Below are positions 8,756 through 17,386 of a stretch of 64,000 nucleotides of DNA, piece by piece. This stretch comes from Terriglobia bacterium (lineage in GTDB: Bacteria; Acidobacteriota; Terriglobia; Bryobacterales; Bryobacteraceae). Position 1 is the stretch's first letter, and each line of letters begins with the position of its first letter. The notes beneath the pieces are model-generated. The model was not told where the DNA came from, ran no database searches, and saw only the letters and a program-made list of their open reading frames with translations. Where the stretch lies: positions 62,001 through 126,000 of the forward strand of contig JAIQFN010000009.1 in NCBI GenBank assembly GCA_020073265.1, given 5' to 3'. The position numbers were made by a program, and so were the translations under genes.

Positions 8756-10407
8756 GCGCGGCGCAGTTTCGTCCGAGCGACGCAGTCGACTTTCTGGTGA
8801 TCGGTGCGGGCGCAGCCGGCGGCGTTATGGCCAAGGAACTTTCGAGCGCCGGCTTCCGCGTGGTGGTGCTGGAGCAAGGGCCATGGCGTCACGAAAAGGA
8901 TTTCGCGCACGACGAGATCAGCGTGATGTACCGCAGCGGCCTCACCAACGATTTCAGGAAACAGCCCAACACGTTTCGCAAGACGCCCGCGGAGCCGGCG
9001 AAACTTCAGCCGGCGGTGGAATACGGCCGCATGGTGGGCGGCGGCTCCGTGCATTTCACGAGCAACTACTGGCGCTTTCATCCTGAAGATTTTCACGAGC
9101 GGTCGACGCTCGGCGCGGTGCCGGGTGCGGACCTGCGCGATTGGCCGATCAACTACGACGAACTGGAGCCGTACTACACCAAGGCCGAATGGGAGCTGGG
9201 AATTTCCGGCCTGGGCGGTTCGAATCCCTTCGACGGCCCGCGCTCCAAGCCGTATCCGCTTCCCCCGATGCCGGTGAAATCGTCCGGCGTTCTATTCGAG
9301 CGCGCCGCGAAGAAGTTGGGCCTGCATCCGTTTCCCGCGCCGGTCGCGGTTCTTTCACAGCCCTATCGTGGGCGAGCCGCGTGCATCCACTGCGGGTTTT
9401 GCGAGAGTTTCGGATGCGAAGTGGGAGCCAAGTCGAGCACGCTTGCCGCTCTCATCCCCTCGGCTGTCCAAACGGGCCGCTGCGAGATCCGGCCGAACGC
9501 GTACGTCCGCAAGATCGAGGTCGGAAAAGACGGGCGCGTCCGCGGAGCGACCTATTTTGATTCGCGAGGACGCGAAGTGTTCCAGCGCGCCAAGGTGGTG
9601 GTGGTTTCCGCCAACGGCGCCGAGACGCCGCGCTTGCTGCTCATGTCGAAGTCGGCCGCTTTCCCGCAAGGCCTGGCGAATTCCCACGGCCAGGTGGGCA
9701 AGTATCTGATGTTCGACACCGGCGCGCTGGCGGTGGGCCTGTTCGATCATCCGCTCAACGAGTACAAGAGCATCGTGGTCACGCGCGTCCTGCATGACTA
9801 CTACCGCTCCGATCCCAAACGCGGCTTCTACGGCGGCGGAGGACTGGACTCGCGCTTCGACTACTACCCCGCCGGCTTCGTGCTGGACGGCATGCCTCGC
9901 GACATCCCGCAATGGGGCTCGCAATGGAAACGCGCCATCGGCGAATACTACACGCATATGGGAGGCGTGCTGGCCCACGCGAGCTGCCTCGCCGTGGAGC
10001 AGAACAGCATCTCGCTCGACGACCACGTCAAGGACGCCTGGGGATTGCCGGCGCTGCGCGTCACTTTCAAGAATCACCCCGACGACATGAAGGCCGTGCA
10101 GTTCCTGGCCGATCGCCAGAAGGAGATTCTCGAAGCCGCGGGCGCGCGCAAGATCTGGCTCGATCAGGCGACTCTCGAAGAGATCACCTACTCGCGCCAC
10201 CTGATGGGCACCTGCCGCATGGGCGACGACGCGCGCACGAGCGTGGTGAATCGCTCGAACCGCGCCCACGATGTTCCGAACCTGTTCCTGGTGGACGGCA
10301 GCAGCCTGGTGACATGCGGCCGCCAGCAACCTACGGAAACCATCCAGGCGCTGGCGTACCGCGCCGCCGACTACATCCAGCAGGCCGCCAAGCGCGGCGA
10401 AATCTGA
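8752..10407 (+). CDS. GMC-family FAD oxidoreductase, second paralogue
   Basis: 551 aa. Start chosen as TTG 8752: GAAGG at 8741-8745 is well spaced, the TTGA overlaps the stop of the subunit-3 gene, and the resulting N-terminus aligns with the first paralogue (FLVIGAGAAGGVMAKEL). Same architecture: the FAD motif, a cysteine cluster CIHCGFCESFGC, and HLMGTCRMG near the C-terminus. One difference matters: where the first paralogue has GRNHPTCTI, this one has GRQQPTETI, so the residue that is His or Asn in most GMC enzymes is Gln here. It probably forms the catalytic subunit of a Tat-exported dehydrogenase with the 8234 product. The substrate is unknown. Confidence 0.9.
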   Translation: MSAAQFRPSDAVDFLVIGAGAAGGVMAKELSSAGFRVVVLEQGPWRHEKDFAHDEISVMYRSGLTNDFRKQPNTFRKTPAEPAKLQPAVEYGRMVGGGSVHFTSNYWRFHPEDFHERSTLGAVPGADLRDWPINYDELEPYYTKAEWELGISGLGGSNPFDGPRSKPYPLPPMPVKSSGVLFERAAKKLGLHPFPAPVAVLSQPYRGRAACIHCGFCESFGCEVGAKSSTLAALIPSAVQTGRCEIRPNAYVRKIEVGKDGRVRGATYFDSRGREVFQRAKVVVVSANGAETPRLLLMSKSAAFPQGLANSHGQVGKYLMFDTGALAVGLFDHPLNEYKSIVVTRVLHDYYRSDPKRGFYGGGGLDSRFDYYPAGFVLDGMPRDIPQWGSQWKRAIGEYYTHMGGVLAHASCLAVEQNSISLDDHVKDAWGLPALRVTFKNHPDDMKAVQFLADRQKEILEAAGARKIWLDQATLEEITYSRHLMGTCRMGDDARTSVVNRSNRAHDVPNLFLVDGSSLVTCGRQQPTETIQALAYRAADYIQQAAKRGEI

Positions 10408-10426
10408 CACGCTGGAAGCCGTGCCT

Positions 10427-10827
10427 TTACGGCTCGACAGACATAGTCACCGGCGGCGAGTCGATGCCGGCTACAGTGATCACCACCTGCGCGACGCCCG
10501 CCGGGATGCCGTCCGGCACTTCGCAGTTGATTTGATACAACCCCGCCGATCCCGGCGTCAATCCTGCGAAGCTGATCTTCGCCGGGATCCCGCCGATGGT
10601 CAGCTGAATGTCGTTGACTAGTTGCAGCAATTGATCGAGTGGCGCCGCCGCGCCCGCCACCGCCGGCGGATCCCCAAATTCTTGCCCTGAATACTTGCCA
10701 CGCCGCCGGGGGAGAAAAGGTTAAATGAAGCCCCGCCGCCGGTAATGGCTGTAATCTGGGGCGCCGTCGATTGCGCGCGAAGCGAGACGGCCGACAGTAA
10801 AGCTAGCAAGATTGCGCGTTTAGGCAT
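10427..10827 (-). pseudogene. Frameshifted small secreted protein with a TIGR03437-like domain
   Basis: Two overlapping reading frames make one protein when joined. The 5' part (from ATG 10827) gives a signal peptide and ITAITGGGASFNLFSPGG-VASIQGKNLG; the 3' part gives LTIGGIPAKISFAGL... YQINCEVPDGIPAGVAQV. This is the order of elements in the Solibacter TIGR03437 domain (SIxGxNL, GGxPA, QIN, VP). The frames meet at the GGGG run at 10672-10675. One extra G there would give GKNLGDPPAVAGAAAPLDQ and an intact protein of about 133 aa. Either a recent pseudogene or a homopolymer sequencing error. The intact NHL gene at 51559 carries the same domain. Confidence 0.65.
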
Positions 10828-10874
10828 CGTCTGACCAAGACTAACTTGTTTGCGATGTGTACCAGCTTAACGCT

Positions 10875-10904
10875 TCCATCCAGGCGTTGGCGTATCGCGC
10901 CGTG
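10875..10904 (+). pseudogene. Fossil of a GMC oxidoreductase C-terminus
   Basis: This stretch encodes SIQALAYRAV. It matches the GMC C-terminal TIQALAYRAA at 10341-10366 in 24 of 26 bases, and both differences are synonymous (CTG/TTG, TAC/TAT). No other part of a GMC gene surrounds it, so it is read as the remains of a third paralogue or a local duplication left between the TIGR03437 pseudogene and metH. Confidence 0.5.
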
Positions 10905-11008
10905 CGTCGCAAAGCATCCAAACTGTACTGCCGGAACTGCACTGTTCGAATCGTACGGTCTTCTCCGGTTACACTAAAGAAAAGGCCCGATTCACCCGTC
11001 ATTTTCTT

Positions 11009-14000
11009 ATGGCTTCCAGAATCCAGGCGCTCGATGACGCCCTCGCGAGTCGTATCCTCGTGCTCGACGGCGCCATGGGCACCATGATCCACCAGGCGCC
11101 GCTGTCGCTCGAAGGCGACTATCAGGGCAAGGAGAATTGCCCCGAGATTCTGGTGGTCACGCGGCCGGACGTCATCGGCGGCATTCACCGCGCGTACCTG
11201 GAAGCCGGCGCCGACATCATCGAGACCAACACCTTCGGCGGGACTTCGATCGTGCTTTCTGAGTTCCAGCTTCAGGATCGTACCTACGAGCTGAACCATG
11301 CCGCGGCTAAACTGGCGCGCCAGGTGGCGGACGAAATGTCCACGCCCGCCAAGCCGCGCTTCGTCGCCGGATCGATGGGGCCGACCACGAAAGACCTGAA
11401 CATCACGGCCACCATCACGTTTCCGCGCTTGCGCGACGCCTACTACGAACAAGCCAAGGCGCTGATGGAAGGCGGCGCGGATTTCCTGCTCATCGAAACC
11501 TGCTTCGATACCGGCAGCCTCAAGGCCGGACTCATCGCCGTGCAGAAGCTGCGCCGCGACCTGGGCGTTCCGATTCCGGTGATCGCTTCGGTCACCATCG
11601 AGCGCAACGGCACCATGCTGGGCGGCCAGCCCATCGACGCGCTGTACGCCTCCATCGCCAACAACGACCTGCTGGCCATCGGCATGAACTGCGCCACTGG
11701 CCCGGATCTGATGACCGACCATATCCGCACGCTGCACGAGATGTCGTCGTTCCGCATCTCCTGCTACCCGAACGCGGGTCTGCCGAACGCCGAGGGCAAG
11801 TTCGGCGAAACACCCGAATCGCTGGCGGCGCAACTCGAAAAATTCATCGACCACGGCTGGCTGAACCTGGTGGGCGGTTGCTGCGGCACCACGCCGGCGC
11901 ACATCCGAGCCATCGCGCGGATGGCCGATGGCAAGCAGCCGCGCACGCTGAGGCCTTCGTCGCATCGCGCCTACTATTCGAACAAGGAATTAGTCGAGGC
12001 CGAGGACAGCAACCGCCCGCTGATCGTCGGCGAGCGGACCAATGTCATCGGCTCGCGCCTGTTCAAGAACCTGATCGCGGAAGAAAAGTGGGAAGAGGCC
12101 ACTGAGATCGCGCGCTGGCAGATCCGCAACGGTGCGCACGTCGTCGATGTCTGCCTGCAATCCAGCGATCGCGACGAAATCCAGGACATCCCGTATTTCT
12201 TCGAGAAGCTGATCCGCAAGATCAAAGCGCCGATCATGATCGACACCACCGACCCGAGCGCGGTGGAGCTGTCGCTCACTTATTGCCAGGGCAAGTCGAT
12301 CATCAACTCCATCAACCTGGAGGACGGCGAGGAAAAATTCGAAAAGGTGTGCCCGCTGGCGAAAGCCTACGGCGCGGCGGTGATCTGCGGAACCATCGAC
12401 GAGGACAAGCAGCAGGCGCAGGCCTTTACGCGCGAGCGCAAGCTGGCCGTGGCCCAGCGCTCGGTCCGGCTGCTGACCGAAAAGTACGGCCTCGCGCCCG
12501 AAGACATCATCATCGACACTCTGGTGTTCCCCTGCGCCACTGGAGATGAGAACTACATCGGCGGCGCGGTGGAGACCATCGAGGCGGTCCGTCTCATCAA
12601 AGAGCAGATCCCGTTCGTCAAGACCGTGCTGGGCGTCTCCAACATTTCCTTCGGACTGCCGCCCGCCGCGCGCGAAGTGGTGAACTCGGTCTTTCTCTAC
12701 TACTGCACCAAGGCGGGACTCGACCTCGCCATCGTCAACGCCGAAAAGCTGGAACGCTTCGCCTCAATTCCGGTGGAAGAGCGGCGCCTGGCTGAGAGCC
12801 TGCTGTTCAACACGCCGCCGGCCGAGGTGCCGCAGGATCATCCCAATGCCGAGGCCTTGAAGACCGCGCCCGAAGACTGGCGCCAGCAATCGCGCGAGCA
12901 AAAGGCGGGAATTAACCAGTTCCATATCGCGGCGATTACGGAGCATTTCCGCAAGGCCGGCAAGAAGGAAAAGAAGAAGGCCGCGGACCTGCCGCTCAAC
13001 GAGCGTCTGGCCAACTACATCATCGAAGGCACCAAGGACGGCCTGGTCGCCGACCTGGATCGCAAGCGGGCCGAAGGCGCCGCGCCGCTCGAGATCATCA
13101 ATGGCCCCCTGATGGCAGGCATGTCGGAGGTCGGCCGGCTGTTCAACAACAACGAGCTGATCGTGGCCGAAGTTTTGCAATCGGCCGAGGCGATGAAGAC
13201 CGGCGTGAGTCATCTCGAGCAGTTCATGGAGAAGACCGAGAGCTCTACGCGCGGCAAGATCGTGCTCGCCACCGTCAAGGGCGACGTGCACGACATCGGC
13301 AAAAACCTGGTCGAGATCATTCTCAGCAACAACGGCTACCAGGTGGTGAACCTGGGAATCAAAGTTCCGCCCGAAGAGTTGATCAAGGCCTATCAGGAGC
13401 ATCAGCCGGATGCGATCGGGTTGTCGGGCCTGCTGGTGAAGAGCGCCCAACAAATGGTCATCACAGGCGGCGATTTGAAGGACCACGGCGTTCAAGTTCC
13501 GCTACTGGTGGGCGGCGCCGCGCTGTCGGAAAAATTCACGAAGACTAAAATCGCGCCCAGCTATTCCGCGCCCACGTTCTACGCCAAGGACGCCATGACC
13601 GGGCTGCGCATCCTGAACGAGATCATGGACCCGGCCACGCGCGAGCAGGTGCTGGCGTCGCACATTTTTTCGGAAAGCGGCGAGATGCCGGCCCCCAGCC
13701 AGGAAGCGCCAGTCGCTCCGCAGCAATCCCGCAGCTCCAAGGTTCGCGCCGGCATCCCGATTGCCAGCGCGCCGTATCTCGACCGCCGCGTACGCGAAAT
13801 CCCCAACCTCGCCGAGATCTGGAGCTACATCAACCCGTACATGTTGTACGGCCGGCATCTCGGATTCAAGGGCAATTTCGAAAAACTTCTCGCGGAACGC
13901 GATCCGAAGGCCCTGAAGCTGTTCCACGAAGTCGAAGAGGTGAAGGCCGAGGCGGCGCGCTTCATGAAAGCGAAAGCGGTCTGGCAATTCTTCGAGGCTG

Positions 14001-14575
14001 AGCGCGACGGCAACGCCATCCAGCTTTTCGCTCCGAGTGCTGCCAGTCCGATCCACACCTTCCGCTTCGGACGCCAGCCGCGCGCCGACGGCCTGTGCTT
14101 GAGCGATTACATCCTGGACGCCGAAGAAGGCCGCCGCGATCACCTGGCCCTGTTCGTCGTCACCGCCGGCGCCCGAATCCGCGAGGAATCCGAGCGCGCC
14201 AAGCAAGCCGGAGAATTCTTCAAAGCCCACGCGCTGCAGGCGCTCGCCATCGAAACCGCCGAGGGCTGCGCCGAGTGGCTGCATCGCCGCATTCGCGAAG
14301 ACTGGGGCTTCCCCGATCCCCCTACCATGACCATGCAGGAGCGCTTCACCTCGCGCTATCGCGGCAAGCGCTACAGCTTCGGCTACCCGGCCTGTCCGAA
14401 TCTGGACGACCAGCAGGGCATCTGGAAGCTGCTTCAACCCGAAGAGATCGGCGTCCAGTTGACCGAGGGCATGATGATGGAGCCGGAAGCCAGCGTCAGC
14501 GCGCTGGTGTTCCAGCACCCCGATTGCGCGTACTTCACCGCCAGCGACGTGGCCGATTCGTCCGCCGCGGATTGA
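11009..14575 (+). CDS. metH: Cobalamin-dependent methionine synthase
   Basis: 1188 aa, full length for MetH (E. coli about 1227). It transfers a methyl group from 5-methyltetrahydrofolate to homocysteine through cobalamin, in the cytosol. Domains in order: homocysteine-binding barrel (1-320) with VLDGAMGTM and the zinc motif VGGCCGTTPAHI; pterin-binding domain (about 340-610, VGERTNVIGS, MIDTTDPSAVE); a helical cap (660-740); the cobalamin-binding domain with DVHDIGKNL carrying the axial His; and the AdoMet-dependent reactivation domain (from about 930, RYRGKRYSFGYPACP, ending EPEASVSALVFQHP). The spacing before ATG 11009 shows no good Shine-Dalgarno site, and no cobalamin or SAM riboswitch is recognisable upstream. 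It stands alone. Confidence 0.97.
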   Translation: MASRIQALDDALASRILVLDGAMGTMIHQAPLSLEGDYQGKENCPEILVVTRPDVIGGIHRAYLEAGADIIETNTFGGTSIVLSEFQLQDRTYELNHAAAKLARQVADEMSTPAKPRFVAGSMGPTTKDLNITATITFPRLRDAYYEQAKALMEGGADFLLIETCFDTGSLKAGLIAVQKLRRDLGVPIPVIASVTIERNGTMLGGQPIDALYASIANNDLLAIGMNCATGPDLMTDHIRTLHEMSSFRISCYPNAGLPNAEGKFGETPESLAAQLEKFIDHGWLNLVGGCCGTTPAHIRAIARMADGKQPRTLRPSSHRAYYSNKELVEAEDSNRPLIVGERTNVIGSRLFKNLIAEEKWEEATEIARWQIRNGAHVVDVCLQSSDRDEIQDIPYFFEKLIRKIKAPIMIDTTDPSAVELSLTYCQGKSIINSINLEDGEEKFEKVCPLAKAYGAAVICGTIDEDKQQAQAFTRERKLAVAQRSVRLLTEKYGLAPEDIIIDTLVFPCATGDENYIGGAVETIEAVRLIKEQIPFVKTVLGVSNISFGLPPAAREVVNSVFLYYCTKAGLDLAIVNAEKLERFASIPVEERRLAESLLFNTPPAEVPQDHPNAEALKTAPEDWRQQSREQKAGINQFHIAAITEHFRKAGKKEKKKAADLPLNERLANYIIEGTKDGLVADLDRKRAEGAAPLEIINGPLMAGMSEVGRLFNNNELIVAEVLQSAEAMKTGVSHLEQFMEKTESSTRGKIVLATVKGDVHDIGKNLVEIILSNNGYQVVNLGIKVPPEELIKAYQEHQPDAIGLSGLLVKSAQQMVITGGDLKDHGVQVPLLVGGAALSEKFTKTKIAPSYSAPTFYAKDAMTGLRILNEIMDPATREQVLASHIFSESGEMPAPSQEAPVAPQQSRSSKVRAGIPIASAPYLDRRVREIPNLAEIWSYINPYMLYGRHLGFKGNFEKLLAERDPKALKLFHEVEEVKAEAARFMKAKAVWQFFEAERDGNAIQLFAPSAASPIHTFRFGRQPRADGLCLSDYILDAEEGRRDHLALFVVTAGARIREESERAKQAGEFFKAHALQALAIETAEGCAEWLHRRIREDWGFPDPPTMTMQERFTSRYRGKRYSFGYPACPNLDDQQGIWKLLQPEEIGVQLTEGMMMEPEASVSALVFQHPDCAYFTASDVADSSAAD

Positions 14576-14621
14576 CGCCGGTGTGCTAGGATGTGCGAGA
14601 TCGCACCGAAGGAGCACATCC

Positions 14622-15515
14622 ATGGAACGCAAGAAAGCTTCGGAATTTCCGCAAGAACTGCTGGACCTCTTCGACCTCTACGTGCATGGCGACATCGATC
14701 GCCGCGCGTTTCTCGACGGCGCGAAGAAGTACGCGGTGGGCGGCGTCACTGCCACCATGATCTGGGAGAGCCTGCGGCCGAATTACGCCTGGGCGGAGCA
14801 AGTCCCCAAGGATGACCATCGCATCAAGACCGAGCGCGTCACCGTCGAGTCGCCGCAGGGCAACGGAAACATCAAAGGCTATCTGGTTCGCCCGGCCAAC
14901 GCCACTGGAAAGCTGCCCAGCGTGCTGGTGGTGCACGAGAATCGCGGCCTGAATCCCTACATCGAAGACGTGGCCCGCCGGCTCGGCACCGAAAACTTCA
15001 TCGCGTTCGCGCCCGACGGCCTCACCAGCGTCGGCGGATATCCCGGCAGCGACGAGGAAGGCGCGAAGCTGTTCGGGCAAGTCGACCGGACCAAGATGAG
15101 CGAGGACTTCGTGGCCTCCGCGCGCTGGCTGAAAGCGCGCTCGGACTGCACCGGCAAGATCGGCGTGGTCGGCTTCTGCTTCGGCGGCGGCATCGCGAAC
15201 GCGCTAGCCGTGCGCATGGGCGCGGACCTCGCAGCGGCCGTTCCCTTCTACGGCGGTCAGCCCCCAGCCGCGGACGCCGCCCGCATCAAGGCGCCGATGT
15301 TGCTGCACTATGCGTCGCTCGACACGCGCATCACCGGCAATTGGCCGGCCTTCGAAGAAGCGCTCAAAGCCAACCACGTCACCTACAGCGCGTACATCTA
15401 CGAGGGCGCCAATCACGGCTTCCATAACGACACTACGCCGCGCTACGACGAAGCCGCGGCCAAACTGGCCTGGCAGCGCACGCTGGATTTCTTCAACAAA
15501 TATCTGCGGGGATGA
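14622..15515 (+). CDS. Dienelactone hydrolase family protein
   Basis: 297 aa from ATG 14622, supported by AAGGAG at 14609-14614. The N-terminal 55 residues (DRRAFLDGAKKYAVGGVTATMIWESL) look like a Tat-type or anchoring leader. The hydrolase core shows HENRGLNPYIED, the nucleophile elbow GFCFGGG with Cys instead of Ser, and GANHGFHND with the catalytic His. Cys-His-Asp is the triad of dienelactone hydrolases, which open cyclic ester rings in chlorocatechol breakdown; in this long subfamily the true substrate is generally unknown. Monocistronic, 46 bases after metH. Confidence 0.88.
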   Translation: MERKKASEFPQELLDLFDLYVHGDIDRRAFLDGAKKYAVGGVTATMIWESLRPNYAWAEQVPKDDHRIKTERVTVESPQGNGNIKGYLVRPANATGKLPSVLVVHENRGLNPYIEDVARRLGTENFIAFAPDGLTSVGGYPGSDEEGAKLFGQVDRTKMSEDFVASARWLKARSDCTGKIGVVGFCFGGGIANALAVRMGADLAAAVPFYGGQPPAADAARIKAPMLLHYASLDTRITGNWPAFEEALKANHVTYSAYIYEGANHGFHNDTTPRYDEAAAKLAWQRTLDFFNKYLRG

Positions 15516-15542
15516 TTCTTAGTCCCCCGCACCACAGCACCT

Positions 15543-16022
15543 TTATTCCGGTTCCTCGGCCTCCATCAGGCCTTCGAGCTCAGGCAGAATGCGCAAGTCC
15601 TTCTCCCTGCCCGAAGCCCGCTTCGCCCTGATGAGGCTTGGCAGATCAAGAGTCCACACGTCCCGATCAAAGGCTCGTACCGGCACGGAGCTCTCCTTAA
15701 CTTGGTCAAACCCTCCCAGACCTTTCACTTCGGCTAGAAGATCTATGGCTCCTACATCAGTCGTGAGCGTGAGGATCGTGGCGTTGCGAAGAACAGCTTC
15801 GTCCCAGATGAATGGCAAGTCACGAGGGACGTCGCGAAGCCTGGGATGAAACGGTGCCAGCGCGCTAACGAGTCGTCGCAGATTGTCCGGGCGACGTGAA
15901 AAACATACATCCAGGTCATTTGTGATGTAGGAGCTGCCATGCAGCACAGCAGACCATCCACCGATAATGACGAACTCCACCTGCGCATCCACGAGTGCCT
16001 GAACGGCCGTGATGAGATTCAT
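15543..16022 (-). CDS. Nucleotidyltransferase-fold protein, MNT/AbiEii-like putative toxin
   Basis: 159 aa. The opening shows the minimal nucleotidyltransferase pattern: IIGGWSAVLHGSSYITNDLD, i.e. the GG...A...HG turn followed by a metal-binding D-x-D (DLDV), with a third acidic position probable in GAIDLLAEV. The C-terminal part LPSLIRAKRASGREKDLRILPEL is the usual helical tail (K-x-x-x-R-x-K-D). Proteins of this size are often found as one half of toxin-antitoxin or phage-defence pairs that nucleotidylate or adenylylate a target. Its ATG overlaps the stop of the 74-aa partner by 4 bases (ATGA), so both are made together. Confidence 0.75.
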   Translation of the reverse strand: MNLITAVQALVDAQVEFVIIGGWSAVLHGSSYITNDLDVCFSRRPDNLRRLVSALAPFHPRLRDVPRDLPFIWDEAVLRNATILTLTTDVGAIDLLAEVKGLGGFDQVKESSVPVRAFDRDVWTLDLPSLIRAKRASGREKDLRILPELEGLMEAEEPE

Positions 16023-16243
16023 TTCTGAGTGCGGGCTGCGCCTCGTACCTGTTCGGCAATCTGAGCCGCTTCGTGGATTCGACGCACTCGTTCGGCCGGG
16101 GACAGACGCAACTGCTCGATAAGCGTGCTCAAGTCGACGCCGAAGCGCTGAGCTGCTTCGATGCGGCTCCCGGGGCGCGGATAACGAAGCCTTTCTTCCG
16201 CTCGCGCGAGTTGCTCGGGCGTCAGCGGGCGCAACTCCTTCAT
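16019..16243 (-). CDS. Small partner protein of the nucleotidyltransferase, putative antitoxin
   Basis: 74 aa, charged and helical: LTPEQLARAEERLRYPRPGS followed by AAQRFGVDLSTLIEQLRLSPAERVRRIHEAAQIAEQV. The D-L-x-x-L-x-x-x-L-R-L-(S/T)-P-x-E-R pattern recurs in small proteins encoded directly before nucleotidyltransferases of the same type (from general knowledge). There is no clear DNA-binding motif. Upstream of and overlapping the nucleotidyltransferase gene by 4 bases, which is the usual antitoxin-first order. Function is inferred only from this arrangement. Confidence 0.65.
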   Translation of the reverse strand: MKELRPLTPEQLARAEERLRYPRPGSRIEAAQRFGVDLSTLIEQLRLSPAERVRRIHEAAQIAEQVRGAARTQK

Positions 16244-16288
16244 GCTTTCATCGTAGCGCCGGTCCCGGCCGTGCGTGCGTTTGTCTCG

Positions 16289-16699
16289 CTAAATCCCCGC
16301 CTTCGGAAATTTCTTCCGCATCCACGCCACGAACTTCTCCGGCGCGGCCATGGTCGACAGCCGCCCTTGCCGCACCAGCGCCCAATCGTCAAACAGCTTG
16401 GATTGCTTGATCTCCGCCAGCGTCACCGGCGGCGCCAGCCTTCCCAGGAATTCGAAGTCCGCCACCGCCGATTTCGGATTTTTCGGATCCGCCCGCGGCT
16501 CCGATACCACGCGCGCCAGCCCCACCACCGCCGATAACCCCCCGCTGTGATAGACGAACACCTTGTCGCCCGGCCGCATCTCGCGGATGGCCCGCACCGC
16601 CTGCGGATTCGACACGCCGTCCCAAGCGGTCTGCTTGTCCGTCTCGAGCTGGTCGATGGAATAAGTCTCAGGGTCGGTTTTTGCGAGAAAGTATTTCAT
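16289..16699 (-). CDS. EVE-domain protein
   Basis: 136 aa from ATG 16699 (an in-frame TTG at 16708 is possible). It is a single EVE domain of the PUA-like fold: KYFLAKTDPETYSIDQL, then WDGVSNPQAVRAIREMRPGDKVFVYHSGG, GLARVVSEPRADP, and the terminal MAAPEKFVAWMRKKF. EVE/YTH-type domains bind modified bases (methylated cytosine or adenine) in DNA or RNA. Standalone bacterial copies are mostly of unknown role, though some fuse to restriction enzymes. It is divergent from the polysaccharide export operon and lies near the nucleotidyltransferase pair, but there is no evidence of a shared transcript (45-bp gap). Confidence 0.9.
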   Translation of the reverse strand: MKYFLAKTDPETYSIDQLETDKQTAWDGVSNPQAVRAIREMRPGDKVFVYHSGGLSAVVGLARVVSEPRADPKNPKSAVADFEFLGRLAPPVTLAEIKQSKLFDDWALVRQGRLSTMAAPEKFVAWMRKKFPKAGI

Positions 16700-16762
16700 A
16701 ATCGGCAACCTTAACTACAGCAAACCGAGACATTGTACAATGAAGTGTCCTCTGCGCATCCG

Positions 16763-17365
16763 GTGAAGATCCTCCTCTTCTCCGCGCAGGCTGTTCTCGC
16801 GGCAGCGATCGCATCCGGCAGCCTGACGGCGGGCGCACAAAGCAAACCCGACGACCCGCACGCTATCGACGGCGTGGCCGCGCCGGTCGACCCCAATAAA
16901 TATCGCATCGGCCCGGAAGACGTTCTGTTCCTCAAAGTCTGGCGCGAGCCCGACTTTACCTTCCCCGTCGCCGTGCGCCCGGACGGCAAAATCACCGCAC
17001 CGCTGATCGGCGAAGTGCAGGCCGCCGGCGAGACGCCCACCGAACTGACCCGGCGCCTCGCCGACCTGCTCGCGAAATTCCTCAACCATCCCGACGTCAC
17101 GATATTCGTCACCGAAGTCCGCAGCAAGAAATATTACATCGACGGCGAAGTGAACCGCCCCGGCTCCTTCCCGCTGGTGACGCCGACCACCGTGCTGGAG
17201 GCCCTGAGCCACGCCGGCGGCTTCAAGGATTTTGCGAACCCGAAAAAGATCCGCATCCTGCGCGACGGCAAAGTCCACTTGTTCAATTTCAAGAACGTCA
17301 CCAACGGCAAGCACCTGGAGGAGAACATAGCCGTGGAAAACGGCGATCACATCATCGTGCCGTGA
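16763..17365 (+). CDS. Wza-like polysaccharide biosynthesis/export protein
   Basis: 200 aa from GTG 16763, which gives a normal signal peptide (KILLFSAQAVLAAAIASG, cut near TAGAQ); a TTG at 16733 would add ten residues. Contains the polysaccharide-export beta-sandwich (YRIGPEDVLFLKVWREPDFTF... RPDGKITAPLIGEVQAAG) and one SLBB domain (KKYYIDGEVNRPGSFPLV). It is short compared with Wza (about 380 aa) and lacks a C-terminal membrane-spanning helix, so it is probably a periplasmic adaptor of the exopolysaccharide channel. First gene of a three-gene operon with the chain-length regulator (21 bases downstream) and the tyrosine kinase. Confidence 0.88.
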   Translation: MKILLFSAQAVLAAAIASGSLTAGAQSKPDDPHAIDGVAAPVDPNKYRIGPEDVLFLKVWREPDFTFPVAVRPDGKITAPLIGEVQAAGETPTELTRRLADLLAKFLNHPDVTIFVTEVRSKKYYIDGEVNRPGSFPLVTPTTVLEALSHAGGFKDFANPKKIRILRDGKVHLFNFKNVTNGKHLEENIAVENGDHIIVP

Positions 17366-17386
17366 CGGGAGACAGGAAAGAACACC

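Noticed and set aside
10828-11008. Cobalamin or SAM riboswitch upstream of metH.
   Set aside because: No B12-box or SAM-type helices could be found; the region holds only the GMC fossil.
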